Shown: positions 11,348 through 22,900 of the stretch, one piece after another
Numbering within the stretch: the stretch's first letter is position 1
Layout: every line of letters begins with the position of its first letter
Source: Paroedura picta
Lineage: Eukaryota > Chordata > Lepidosauria > Squamata > Gekkonidae
Length of the DNA: 64,000 bases
NCBI RefSeq assembly: GCF_049243985.1
Contig: NC_135384.1
Span: 17,604,501-17,668,500, forward strand
Reading direction: 5' to 3'
Program-made: the position numbers and the translations under genes
The notes under the pieces: generated by a model
Database searches by the model: none
What the model saw: only the letters and a program-made list of their open reading frames with translations
What the model was told of the DNA's origin: nothing

Positions 11348-12430
11348 TATTTTTAGATGGGCAATATTTAAGCTTTTCTGTTGGAAATTTTAATCTGAAT
11401 TAGATTTTATTTTTGTATTATAAATATATTGATTTTAAATATACTGTGATTCACCGAGTGTCTGCTGAGATAGGGTGGAATACTAAAGGCTAAATAATAA
11501 ATAAACAAACATTTTTAAAAAGTTGGGCCCAGCCCAGTATTTGAATGGGAGGGAGTCTGGAGGGGGCCTGAGAAGAGCCCTGCTGGACCAGCCCAGTGGG
11601 CCCCCTGCTTCAGCCCACGACTGGGCACAGAGACCAAGGCCTCCCCCTGTCTTGCCTCCTACCCGGGGTCTTAGAGGCTTACTGATTCTGGATATGAACA
11701 CCCCGCCCCCTGTTATCTATCAGCGGGAAGATTTCTGCACCTGAATTGCACTTTGGATGTTTGGGGCAAGGAAGAGCCAAGACAGGCCTGACTGCCCACG
11801 ACCGCCAGCTTTGGGTTCTGAAAGGAACTTCTTCCCAAACCCGATTGCTGCCTGGCAACTCCATCCTATATGCAGCCATCCATATTCACGTTACTGATTT
11901 TAGGTCAGACTCATGCTATTGAGTTTGGCCTCCAGGTATCCTGAAACCCAGCCCCACCTTTCTGGAAATGGAAGTATGCAGCATCTGCTGCCATTGTTTT
12001 GCTTATTTCTTCCATGAGAAACATTTCGAGGGAATCCACAATTATTATAATGTTGTCCAGAAAGGAGGCAGCAAGCGGAAAGGGCATGGAGCGCTCTCCC
12101 AGCTTTGCTTCTTTCATCATGAGGAGTAGAAACGGCTCCAGTTTTTAAAGAGATTGGCAAGCCTGCACTCCTGGGCAAGGAGCACACCATTTCTGGGCTG
12201 ACATCACTGACATCTGAACATGCCAAAGGGCTCTCTTTGACTCATCAGCCTCAAAGGCTCCCAAAAGAGGACACAAGAAACATCAGGGGTGACCTGTGGA
12301 GCCTCTGCCCAGGGTTCCTTATCTATGAAGCTGCCCATCAGTCAATGAAGGTCAGTCTTGCCTGCTCAGACTGGCAGCAGCTCTCCAGGGTCTCAGGCTG
12401 AGCTCCTTCACATCCCCTCCTCCTACCTGG
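11348..12430. other. No gene or clear repeat seen
   Basis: AT-rich then mixed sequence. No coding pattern was recognised in either strand. Confidence 0.45.
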
Positions 12431-12515
12431 TCCTTTCAACTGGAATTGCCGGGGATTGAACCTGGGGCATTCTGTATATGAAGCAGAGGCTCTTCGCCTG
12501 AGCCACAGCTCCTCC
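12430..12515 (-). repeat. tRNA-derived SINE head fragment
   Basis: GGGATTGAACCTGGGGCATTCTG on plus is the complement of a box-B region (GGTTCAATCCC). The following GAAGCAGAGGCTCTTCGCCT resembles reversed tRNA stems. Too decayed for a tRNA gene. Confidence 0.45.
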
Positions 12516-13431
12516 CTCAGGGCAGGGAACAAGGTTTCAAGAGACTTTCAAAACATTCACCGGCTATTTTGTCAGCTCCCTTTGCAGTTGGGCTCAGCTA
12601 ACCAGGAGGTTTTCAAAAAAACTGGGATGGAGTTCATTCTTCCAAACCTTGTTTGTAATCCTGTTGCCTGACTGGAAATGTGATACAGTCCTAAAAAGCC
12701 TCCTGGCCACACCTGAAAGCATTGTGACACTGTTCTATCCCATAGTAGTTAATAAGGACTCTGGGAAATGTAGTTCTTCAAGGTACCGAACTTCTTAGCG
12801 CATGGATTCCCAACTAGGGGCTCCTGAGCCTTCCCCCTATATCCTGCCTTAATGGACTCAGCCACAAGCAGGGGACTCGCTGCTTCCATTGACATGGGGT
12901 GGCATTCCTGCATAGTTACTGTGCTTGGGAAAGGGGGCAAAGCCGGGACACCTGCTCCTGCCCCAAACCACCTCCTTTCTCCCCCTCCCCTCAGTCTTCC
13001 TTTGCCGTGGCAGGGAGGCATGGCCAGCTGACACTCTTGTGGCCCAGTTCCATGGTCAAAGGGTTGAAAAAGTCTGCCTTAGCATATACGTTAGGCAGGC
13101 CAGCAACTGCATCCTGGAATTCCTTGGTCCTGGGACCCTATACCCCAAGTGCCAGGAGACCAGGACACTAGCTCAACATTTCCCTGGGCCTATCATCACT
13201 GCATCGTGGAAAAGGTTGAGGAAGGATAAACAGGTCCCTTCCTACCCCCAAAAGTAGTTAAGGGGTGGTTCTAGTGGCAGAACCCCTGGTTACAGCAGAA
13301 GCAAACTGATTCTGAGCTGAGTCCAAACTGTGTTGAGTTAAGCTCATTGTGCAATGGGAGGAGGCTATATTGTCACCGTTAGGAAACCCCCATTTTGGAA
13401 TGTCAGCATTAGCGTCTGAGGTAATCTAAAG

Positions 13432-13567
13432 CAGGGGTAGTCAACCTGTGGTCCTCCAGATGTCCATGGACTACAATTCCCATGAGCCCCTGCCAGCGTT
13501 CGCTGGCAGGGGCTCATGGGAATTGAAGTCCATGGACATCTGGAGGACCACAGGTTGACTACCCCTG
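13432..13567. mobile_element. hAT-type foldback MITE, almost perfect palindrome
   Basis: 136 bp from CAGGGGTAGTC to GACTACCCCTG. The two halves pair over their full length apart from about one base. The 8-bp target duplication ATCTAAAG is exact (13424-13431 and 13568-13575). Very young, just downstream of the LIN7B 3' end. Confidence 0.9.
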
Positions 13568-13578
13568 ATCTAAAGGGT

Positions 13579-13584
13579 TTAATA
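13579..13584 (-). terminator. Possible LIN7B polyadenylation signal
   Basis: ATTAAA on the minus strand, 223 bases past the LIN7B stop and just before a foldback MITE. It is the only common signal variant noticed in the short 3' region. If a further exon exists, the true signal lies elsewhere. Confidence 0.35.
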
Positions 13585-13806
13585 AGCAGCCTCTGGAAAA
13601 GGGAGAAGGTTTTTCCAAGATATTTCTGAGAACTTCCCTGTGAGAATTTCCCAGCAAGTATCCAGGACCTCAGAAAGAAAGCTGAAAGCGATGGCTAATC
13701 CCCCACTGCTTTTTCCAAGGGTCATCACAGCCACTAGGAACTGTTCCTTCAGGGGTGTCGGAGGGGGGGAGGGGAAACAGGGGAACACACGATCCACACT
13801 CCACTC

Positions 13807-13974
13807 TTACGAGTAGCTGTTGTGTTGCTGCCGACGTCGGGCCGTCCGCATCTTCTCGAACCGCGCTTCCATCTCTTCCAGGACTTTGGGTGTGTAGCGC
13901 ACAACCAGTTTCACAGTGCCCTGCGCAGCTTTCAGGAGCTCCACCGCCCGTTCGTGCTGCTCACCTTCCACGCT
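13807..13974 (-). CDS. LIN7B: LIN7B last readable coding exon (second half of PDZ, C-tail)
   Basis: Codes for [19 protein letters not shown], then the last PDZ strands, a helix [12 protein letters not shown] and the basic end [10 protein letters not shown], then TAA. The acceptor is TTCCGCAG|. The stop overlaps a perfect donor-like string, CTC|GTAAGA. The protein may therefore end here, or splice to a tiny final exon adding a few residues as in human (SLESRG). No such exon was found. An opposing CR1 starts about 20 bp upstream of the acceptor. Confidence 0.94.
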   Translation of the reverse strand, partial: SVEGEQHERAVELLKAAQGTVKLVVRYTPKVLEEMEARFEKMRTARRRQQHNSYS

Positions 13975-16900
13975 CTGCGGAAGAAAGAGGCAGCATATTC
14001 ATGAATGATTTGGGTGAAGGAATAGAGGGGGCGGGGGGAGCTTATTAAATTGGCAGATGATACTAAACTGGGAGGGGTGGCAAACACACCAGAAGACAGA
14101 ATCAGGATACAGGATGATCTTGGGCTAAAATGAATTTCAATAGTGAAAAATGTGAAGTTCTGCACTTAGGTAGGAAAAATCAAAGGCATCACTATAGAAT
14201 GGGGGAGTCTTATCCTGGCAGTAGTAAGCGTGTAAAGCAGTGGTTCTCAACCTGGGAGTCGGGACCCCTTTGGGGGGGTCGAACAACCCTTTCACAGGGG
14301 TCGTGGCAGGGCAAGCAGTTTGGCTGGGGGGGGACGCCATCCACACAACAGTCTTGCGGAGTATATCGAGATAGAGCGTTCATCTGTCTGGAGCAGCAGA
14401 AAAGAGCGAGATCGGCATGTTGGGACAAGAGGCAGAACTGAACTGAGAAACCCCAGAAAAAAACTTATTTATATACAATGATGAGCAATGGATCTGCACG
14501 CCATTGGTCAGTTTTGGTTTAATTTCTGTGAAAGAACACTTGCATAACTTTATGGTTGGGGGTCACCACAACATGAGGAACTGTATTAAAGGGTCGCGGC
14601 ATTGGGAAGGTTGAGAACCACTGATATAAAGCGGGGGTCATCAACCCCCAGTCCGCGGCAGCCGCGCCTGCCTCCCCCCCCCCCCACAGCGAGAAGGAAG
14701 GGAAGAGGCAGGCGCGGCCACCGCCAACGCAAACACGCACGCACACAGTTGCTGTGCATGCGCGTTTCCGCCCCCTGGTGGTGAAAACGCGCATGTGCGG
14801 CAACTGCGCATGCGCGCACAGCTGCCGCGCATGTGCGTGGCACCGGGCTGTCGGCTCTCCCCTCACCCCCGGAGGCGGTGACCTGACCTCAGAAAGGTTG
14901 GGGACCGCTAGTGTAAAGGATCTGGGGATCTTAGTAGACCATATACTGAGCATGAGTCAGCCGTGTGACTTGGTAGCTAAAAAGGCAAATGGGGTTTTGA
15001 GCTGTATTAAAAGAAGTATCGTGTCCAGATCACGCGAGGTGACGTTACCCTTTTAGTCTGCTCTGATCAGACTTCACTTGGAGTACTGAGTTCAGTTTTG
15101 GGCACCACAACAGAAGAAAGATGTAGAGAAACTGGAGAGTGTCCAGACGAAGATGCTGAGGGGTTTGGAGACCAAGACGTATGAGGAAAGGTTGAGGGAG
15201 CTTGGTCTGTTTAGCCTGGAGAGGTGACTAAGAAGTGACATGATAACTATCTTCAAATACTTGGGCTGCCATATAGAAGATGTAGCAGAGTTGTTTTCTG
15301 TTGCCCCAGAGGGTCAGACCAGAACCAACTGAGATCACCAAGGGTGGGCAGGTAGTTGTGAGTTTCCTGCATTGTGCAGGGGGTTGGACCCTGTAGGTCC
15401 CTCCCAACTCTGTCAATCTATAATCTCCACAAATTCCAACTGGCAAGGACATGACTGTCAGCATCTGAAGCCGATATGCAATTGGTGGTACAAAGTGCCT
15501 CAAGCAGCCAGTGTTTGTCAGCCCCTGCTGAGGTTTTCAAGGCAAGAGATAGACAGAAGTGTTTTGCCATTGCCTGCCTCTGTGTAGCAACTCTAGGCTT
15601 CTTCGGTGGTTCCTCATCCAAGTGGTCACTAGGACTGGCCCTCCTGAGTTTCTGAAATCAGCCAAGATTGGACTAGCCTGGGCAACCCACGCCAGGGAAA
15701 TTCACAATTAAGCACAGTGAAGAGCCAATGCACTCACAGTTAACAGCACAGCCCAAAGACCAGTTTGTCGGTGGAAAGTGCTATCCAGTCACAGTTGACC
15801 CCGGAGGGTTTTCAAGGCAAGAGATGTTGGGAGATGGTTTGCCGGGGTCTGCCTCTGGATTTCTTAATGGTCTCCCATTCAAACAGAGCAAACTCTGCTC
15901 AACTTCTGAGATCTGATGAGATCAGGCTAGCCTGAGCCATGCAGGTGAGGAGGAAAAATAGTTTACCCTCCAGTTGGTCCTTACATATAGGAGCCTCTTG
16001 TGGCGCAAAAAGGTAAGGCAGCAGATATGCAGTCTGAAGCTCTGCCCATGAGGCTGGGAGTTCGATCCCAGCAGCCGGCTCAAGGTTGACTCAGCCTTCC
16101 ATCCTTCCTAGGTCCGTCAAATGAGTACCCAGCTTGCTGGGGGGTAAACGGTAATGACTGGGGAAGGCACTGGCAAACCACCCCGTATTGAGTCTGCCAT
16201 GAAAACGCTAGAGGGTGTCACCCCAAGGGTCAGACATGACTCGGTGCTTGCACAGGGGATACCTTTACCATTACCTTTACCTGGCCCTTACATGCTTTCC
16301 TGAATGGAGCCACTGAAGGCACCTGCTAATAACCGCGCTGGTAAAGAGGACTGTGATGCATGGCCATTCCTTTACCTTGAATAATGCTTTTATGTTCCCC
16401 TGCTAAGAGGTCACTCATTACCTCCCAAGTAACATCTGTACCAGCCTTTACCATGGTTCATGCAGACCCATGACTGCCTATTATTATGATAATCATAACA
16501 GCTCTCCCTCACCCCTGCCCCAAGATGTCGCAGTAAGGGATGGTATATAAACCGAATGAATAAATAAACTCCTCAGTCTTATTGATGATAGCCATGCCAC
16601 AGAACCCCTTGACAATTCATGTCTAGAAAACCTTACTGATATGGAAGTCGAATAAACACCTCAATGAAGATCTGCCAGGTAAGCACAGGCCAAAATATAA
16701 GAACAGAAGAGCTCTGCTGAATCAGGTCACTGAGGCATCTGGCCCATCATCCTATCTCACACAGTGGCCAACCAGGGCCAACAAAAGGGCAGAGATGCTG
16801 AGGCCTTCCCCTCATGTGGCTCCTGGCACTAGGCCTTGAATGTGGAAGTTCCTTTTAGTCTAGTAGCCAGATAAACCTACCCTCCATGAATCATAGAACT

Positions 16901-19900
16901 GGAAGGGACCTCCAGGGTCATCTACTCCAATCCCCTGCACAATGAAGGAAACTCACAACTACCTAGGCGGTGTTAGCCCGGGGTGGCCCAGATCGAAGGA
17001 GGCAGGGAGGGATCCACAGACTGGTAACTCCAGTCTCTACCCTGGCCTCAACCAAATGCCTGATGGAAGACCTCCGTCTTGCAGGCCCAGCAGAACCCGG
17101 GGAGTTCCGTCAGGGCCCTTAGCTCTTCTGGGAGCTCATTCCCCCAGATTGAGCCCAGGCAAATTTCCTGGGAGCCCAGGACAACCGCCAAGTTCATAAG
17201 GTAGGACCAAGGCTGCGTATAGCCTTAAAGGTCAGAACCTTGAACTTGATCCAGGAGCTAACCGGCAACCAATGCAGCTGCCACAGCACGGAATGGATGT
17301 GGGTCCTCCAAGATTTACAAATATTCTAAAGAACACAGGGCCCAGTTCAGATCCCTGAGGCACTCCACTAGTCACTCCTCTCCAAGAGATGATGAACCAT
17401 TAACAAGCACCCTTCGGTTGCGATCTGTCAACCAGTTATTGTTACTGAAATCCAGATAAACTATATCCATTCATTCCCCTGATCCAGCAAGGCAGTAACT
17501 TTCTCAAAAAAAGAGAGATCAGGTTAGTCTAACAGGACTTGTTCTTGAGAAATCCGTGCTGACTAATCACAGCCATCTGCTCTAGCTGCTCAAGGACCAA
17601 CTGTCTGATGTCTTGTTCTAAAATTTTGCCAGCTGTAGACATCAAGCTGATGGGTCGGTGGTTTCCCGAAATCTCCTTTTTCTCCTTCTTGGAATTTATC
17701 TAGTCCTCCAAGTTCTCTATGCCTGTGGCCATCACTACATCTTTCTACAGAAAGTTCTACATTTTAATCATTCGTTGTGTAAAAATGTTTCCTTTTGTCC
17801 AAGCTGAATCCTGAGTTCAAGTATTGAGGAAGAGGGAGAAAAGCTCTGTTTGTTAAGCTTTCTCCTCCCCATGCATAATTTTATAAACCTCTAACATGTC
17901 CCCCATGAGTTGTCTCTTTTCTTAACTAAAAAGGACCAGCCTATTCAGTTTTTCTTCTGTCGGGAACCCGCTTGCTAACTGAAAAAACAGGGTGCCCCTT
18001 TGAAGAAAACGTCACGCCAGGCCTGGTGAACGATACAACAGGAACAAGCTTTATTTCAGCAACGTGGAGTCCGCTGGTATGGAGTAAGAGCTTCCACCGA
18101 ACTCCAGGTGGAAGCTCCCTTTTATACAAAACCCACCTCCTTAGGCTGTATTGCCCCACCCAGTACTTGCGGAGGGAACATGCTGATACAATCATGACTC
18201 ATGCACATATGCGAGGTTTTCCGGGGTTCCTGATGGCCCATTTTCCTGGAACAAAGGGCCATCTCCGGGCCCTTGTCAAAAGGTGGTTGGGGGGACATTG
18301 AGGTTCTTTAGCGGCCATTGCCACCTCAACGATCGGGTGGGGCGCCCAGCTGCCGGCTTGCCTATGATCACCATGCCCTACCTCCGTGATCGCGGGCGCC
18401 TCTGATGGCGGGGTTCGGTCCGGTTCCCAAGCCACCAAGGACCGAACCACGACATTCTGCCCCCCCAAAGGTCCATTCTCCAACCCCCCGGGACGGCCAG
18501 GATACCGCTTGTGGAAACGTTCAGTGAGTCGGGGCGCAAGGACGTCCGCTGCCCAGACCCATTCCCGGTCCCCCAAAGCGAAGTCCTTCCATTCCACGAG
18601 GTACTGCAACTTCCCCCTGTGGAGTCTAGAGTCCAGGATATCCGCCACCTCGTGGTGCTCCCCCCCCGGCAGGACCTCGGGCGCTGGCGGGGAAAACACG
18701 GGGTGCCAAACGTCACCGTCCGGAGTTTTTTTTAGAAGGCTCACGTGAAAGACGGGATGGATGTGCCGGAGGTTCTTGGGGAGCTTGAGCTTGACCGAAA
18801 CTTCGTTGATCGGGGCCAAGACCTCGAAAGGCCCCAAAAACCGAGGGCCTAGCTTCTTGCTGGGCAAATTCAACCGTAGGTTCCGGGTGGAAAGGTAAAC
18901 TCGATCCCCCGGTCGGATCTCCTCAGCTGGTCGTCTCTTCCGGTCGGCGTCCTCTTTCTGCGCTGCCTTGACTTTGTGGAGCTGCTCCTGCAGCGACTTC
19001 CAGCAGCTCCCGGCACGCTTCCCCCACTCGCGAAGGTCGGCCGATTCCCGGGCGGGGACCTCTCCAAGCTCCGGGAAGTGTCTCAGGTCTGTCCCGTAGA
19101 CGACGGCAAAAGGCGACATCTCCGTGCTGCTGTGGTCTGCGTTGTTGTACGCGAACTCGGCCAGGGGGAGCAGGGGCACCCAGGTGTCTTGATGATAGGA
19201 ACCGAAACACCGCAAGTACTGCTCCAGTACTTGATTAACCCGCTCGGTCTGCCCGTCCGTCTGGGGGTGGTAAGCGGAGCTCAGCCCTTGCTCGATGTCT
19301 AACAGGCGCAGGAAAGCTTGCCAAAACCGGGACACGAATTGTGAGCCCCGATCGGAAATCACCTTGTCCGGCAGCCCGTGCAGTCGGAACACGTGATCCA
19401 GGAACATCCGAGCCAACTGTGAAGCACTGGGGACACTGGCGCAAGGAATGAAATGGGCCTGTTTGGAAAATAGATCTACCACCACCCAGATCACCGTTTT
19501 CCCCTTGCTGGGAGGCAAGTCTGTTATAAAGTCCATGGAGATCACTGACCACGGCCGGGTCGGGACCTCGAGCGGGTGCAGCAGACCTTTCGGCTTGCCA
19601 ACCCCCGGCTTGCAGGTCAGGCAGACAGGACAACCACTGACGTAAGCTTTTGTGTCCCGCCGCAGACTGGGCCACCAAAACCGCCGCCGGGCCAACTTCC
19701 AGGATTTTACGAAACCGAAGTGCCCGGCGGTCTTAGCATCGTGGCAGAGGCTGAGGGCTTCCCGTCGTAGCCCTTCCGGGACGTAGACAGCCTCCCCCCT
19801 CCGCCAGAGACCGGAGTCCAAAATCAAAGAGTCCCGGAGCTCAGCCAGCTCCTCGTCTGTCCCGTAGGCTGCCACTAGGCGGTCTCGGAGCGGGGCGGTC

Positions 19901-22900
19901 GCCGGGTCGGGCTCCCATTCCTCCCTGGCCCGACGCCTAGTGACGACCCCCCGTCCCAGCTGCTCCTCACCAAACACGGACCTGGTGCAGGGAGCGTACC
20001 CCTCCCCATAATGCGGCAGACGGGAGAGGGCGTCCGCGAGGAAATTCTCTTTGCCGGGGATGTGACCAAGTTTGAAATTGTACCGCGAAAAGAACTCCGC
20101 CCACCTCATCTGCTTGGCGTTCAGGGATCGCGGTTGCCGGAGCGCCTCCAGATTCTTGTGATCTGTCCAGACCTCGAACGGCTCCTCTGTTTCCTCCAGC
20201 CAATGCCGCCATTCGGTGAGGGCGAACTTAATCGCAAACGCCTCCTTCTCCCAGGTAGACCAGTTCCGCTCCGTTTCGGCGAATTTTCGTGAGAGGTAGG
20301 CCGCCGGCCTCAGCTGTCCCGCCTTGTCTCGCTGCAGGAGAACCGCCCCGGCTGCTGCGTCGCTGGCGTCGACTTGTACCACCATCGGCTGGGTTGGGTC
20401 GACGTGCAGTAGCGTGGGCTCAGACGCGAAAGCTTGCTTGAGGGCCAGGAACGCTGCCTCCGATTTCTCATTCCAGCCGAGCGCTGCGCTGGGCCGCGTG
20501 GCGCGAGGACCTCTCCCCTTGGTACCTAGCAAGTCCGTGAGGGGAGCCACTACGGAGGAGTATCTGGGGATGAAGCCTCTAAAAAAGTTAGCAAACCCCA
20601 GGAAGCTTTGTAGCTGTTTCCGGGTGCGGGGCCTTTCCCAGGCCAGCACCGCCTGCACCTTCTCGGGGTCCATAGCTATGCCCTGGGCTGAGATGCGGTA
20701 GCCCAAATAGTCCAGGGAGGGACGGTGGAATTCGCACTTAGCCAGCTTCACGTATAGGTGGTTTGCCAGCAGGCGCTTTAACACCTCCCTCACCAGGGTC
20801 ACGTGCTCTTGGGGATCTTGGCTGTAGATCAGGACGTCATCCAAATAAACAACCACCCCCTGAAACAGAAGGTCCTGCAACACCTCATTAATTAGACTCA
20901 TGAAAACCCCAGGTGCCCCGCTTAAACCGAACGGCATCACGTTAAATTCGAATTGTCCCAATTGACAGTTAAACGCTGTTTTCCACTCATCCCCCTCCCG
21001 GATGCGTACCCGGTAGTACGCCTCCCTTAGGTCCAGCTTAGTGAACAGAGTCCCTTTGCCCAGCCGGGCCAGCAAATCCGGGATCAGCGGGAGGGGGTAA
21101 GCGTTCCCCGCTGCGATGGCGTTGAGGCCCCGGTAGTCCTGGCACAGCCGTCGGGACCCATCCTTTTTCCGGACGAACAAGACTGGAGCTCCCATGGGAC
21201 TGGAAGCGGGCCGGATGAAACCTCGGGCCAGATTTTTACCCAAAAACTCCCGGAGGTCCTTGAGCTCACCCTCACTCATCTTGTAGATGCGCCCTTTGGG
21301 TAGTACCGCCCCCTCTGGGATGTTGATAGCGCAGTCCGTGCGGCGGTGTGGGGGTAGCTCGTCCGCTTCCCGCTCGCTGAAAACGGCTGCGAGGTCTCGG
21401 TACTCTGGCGGGACCTCGGGCTCTGGTATCTCCTGCTGCGCCGCCGCCGCTCCCCTGGGACGCGCCGCCGTCCTCTTGTGGCTGGAATTCTCGTGGGGGA
21501 CCCGATGCCGTGCACCCACCGTCAAGTCGAACTTCAGGGTCCCCGCCCGCCAGTCCACCACGGGGTTGTGTTCCTTCAGCCAATCCAGGCCCAACACCGC
21601 CCGATATCCCGCTACGGGGACCTGGATCAGCCACCGCAGCTCTTGGTGGTCCCCTATGTGGATGGCGATAGGACCCACCTCCTCCCCGAAAGGTCCCCCC
21701 TGAATCGGGCTGCCGTCCATCTGGACGAAAACCAGGGGAACCTTCCGAATGCGCTTCGGTAGCCCCAAAGCCCGGGCTATCTGGGGGTGGACCATGCTGT
21801 GGTCGCATCCAGAGTCCAAAAGAGCCTCCCCCACCCAACTTAGTCCGTTCTCCGGGTTCCGGAGCTCTAAAATTACCACGTTCGGAGGTCGCGCCTCATG
21901 CTGTAGGGGTTTTCCCTCGCACCGCGGGACCTGCTGCCCGGCGCCGTCTACAGCAGGTCCTGGCCGTTTCCCGTCGCCTGGGCGCTTCCCGGTTCGTTGC
22001 GGAGGTCCTCCGCCCGGCGTGCCTGCTGGGGGCGTGTCGCACCTCCCCCCTGGGAGAGCCCGCGGTCCTCCCCCCCTTGCCGTTGGCACGCTGCTGCGAA
22101 ATGTCCTGACCCCCCGCATTTCAGGCACAGACCTTCCCGGCGTCTCCTTTCCCGCTCGGGGTTCGGGGGTCGTTTGGGGCGAGAGTTGTCGGGACCCGGT
22201 CTCGGCGCCTCGGCTGACCCGCCTTTGGCCTCCCGGGGGGGTGCGGCGGCCCAACCCAGGCTGGCTTCCAGCTTGGCGACCACAAAACACCACCCCTCCA
22301 GTGTAGACAGATCTTCTTCCGTCCCCTTGATCACGGCCCATTCCCTGAGCTTCGGGTTAAGGCCCTCCCGGAAGTACTCGATTTGGGTCTCCTCGTTCCA
22401 GGAGAACACCTTGCCTGCTTCCCTCCGGAAAATGTCTATATAGTCCATAACCCCCCTAGTACCCTGTCGAAGTCCCTTGATCCGACTCTTTGCCTTGTCC
22501 TCAGCCTGGGGGTCCTGGAATCGTCGGCGGAGCGCGACCACGAAGTCCTGCAGGTCCCGCGTTGCCGGGTCGCCGCGCTCGGCCATCCCTAGGTACCACT
22601 GACCCGCCTTGCCCTGGAGACACGAGGCCACCCCCCAGACCAAGTCCTCGGAGTCCTCATACCGGTCTCCATACCTCCGGGCATGCGTCAGCGCGTGGAG
22701 GAGGAACTGCGGGAGGTCGTCCGGCGTCCCGTCGAAACGCGCCTTAAGCTCTGGGGGGGAACGTTTTGGAGAGTAGTCCGACCCCCTCCGGATCCGGGAT
22801 TCTCGGCGTCCGCCGTCTCGTCCTGCTCCGCTCCACCGGCTACCAACTTGCCCAACGACGCCGTGCCGCTCCCTGCCTTGCACGTCGCTCCTGCGTTGGT

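Larger units (their letters stand above)
13995..15415 (+). mobile_element. CR1 LINE, 5'-truncated, split by two hAT elements
   Basis: Broken frames read [44 protein letters not shown] and [15 protein letters not shown], then an EKLERVQRR-like region. It lies in LIN7B intron 4 on the opposite strand; its truncated end is about 20 bp from the exon-5 acceptor. The two hAT elements occupy 14238-14910. Confidence 0.85.

Noticed and set aside
12430-12515. Possible tRNA gene
   Set aside because: Box-B-like text is present, but box A and pairing stems are degraded; better read as a SINE head. The same holds for the SINE heads at 6500, 8240 and 16060.
1-13800. PPFIA3 exons expected from human synteny
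   Set aside because: No minus-strand segment resembling liprin-alpha coiled coils or SAM domains was found.
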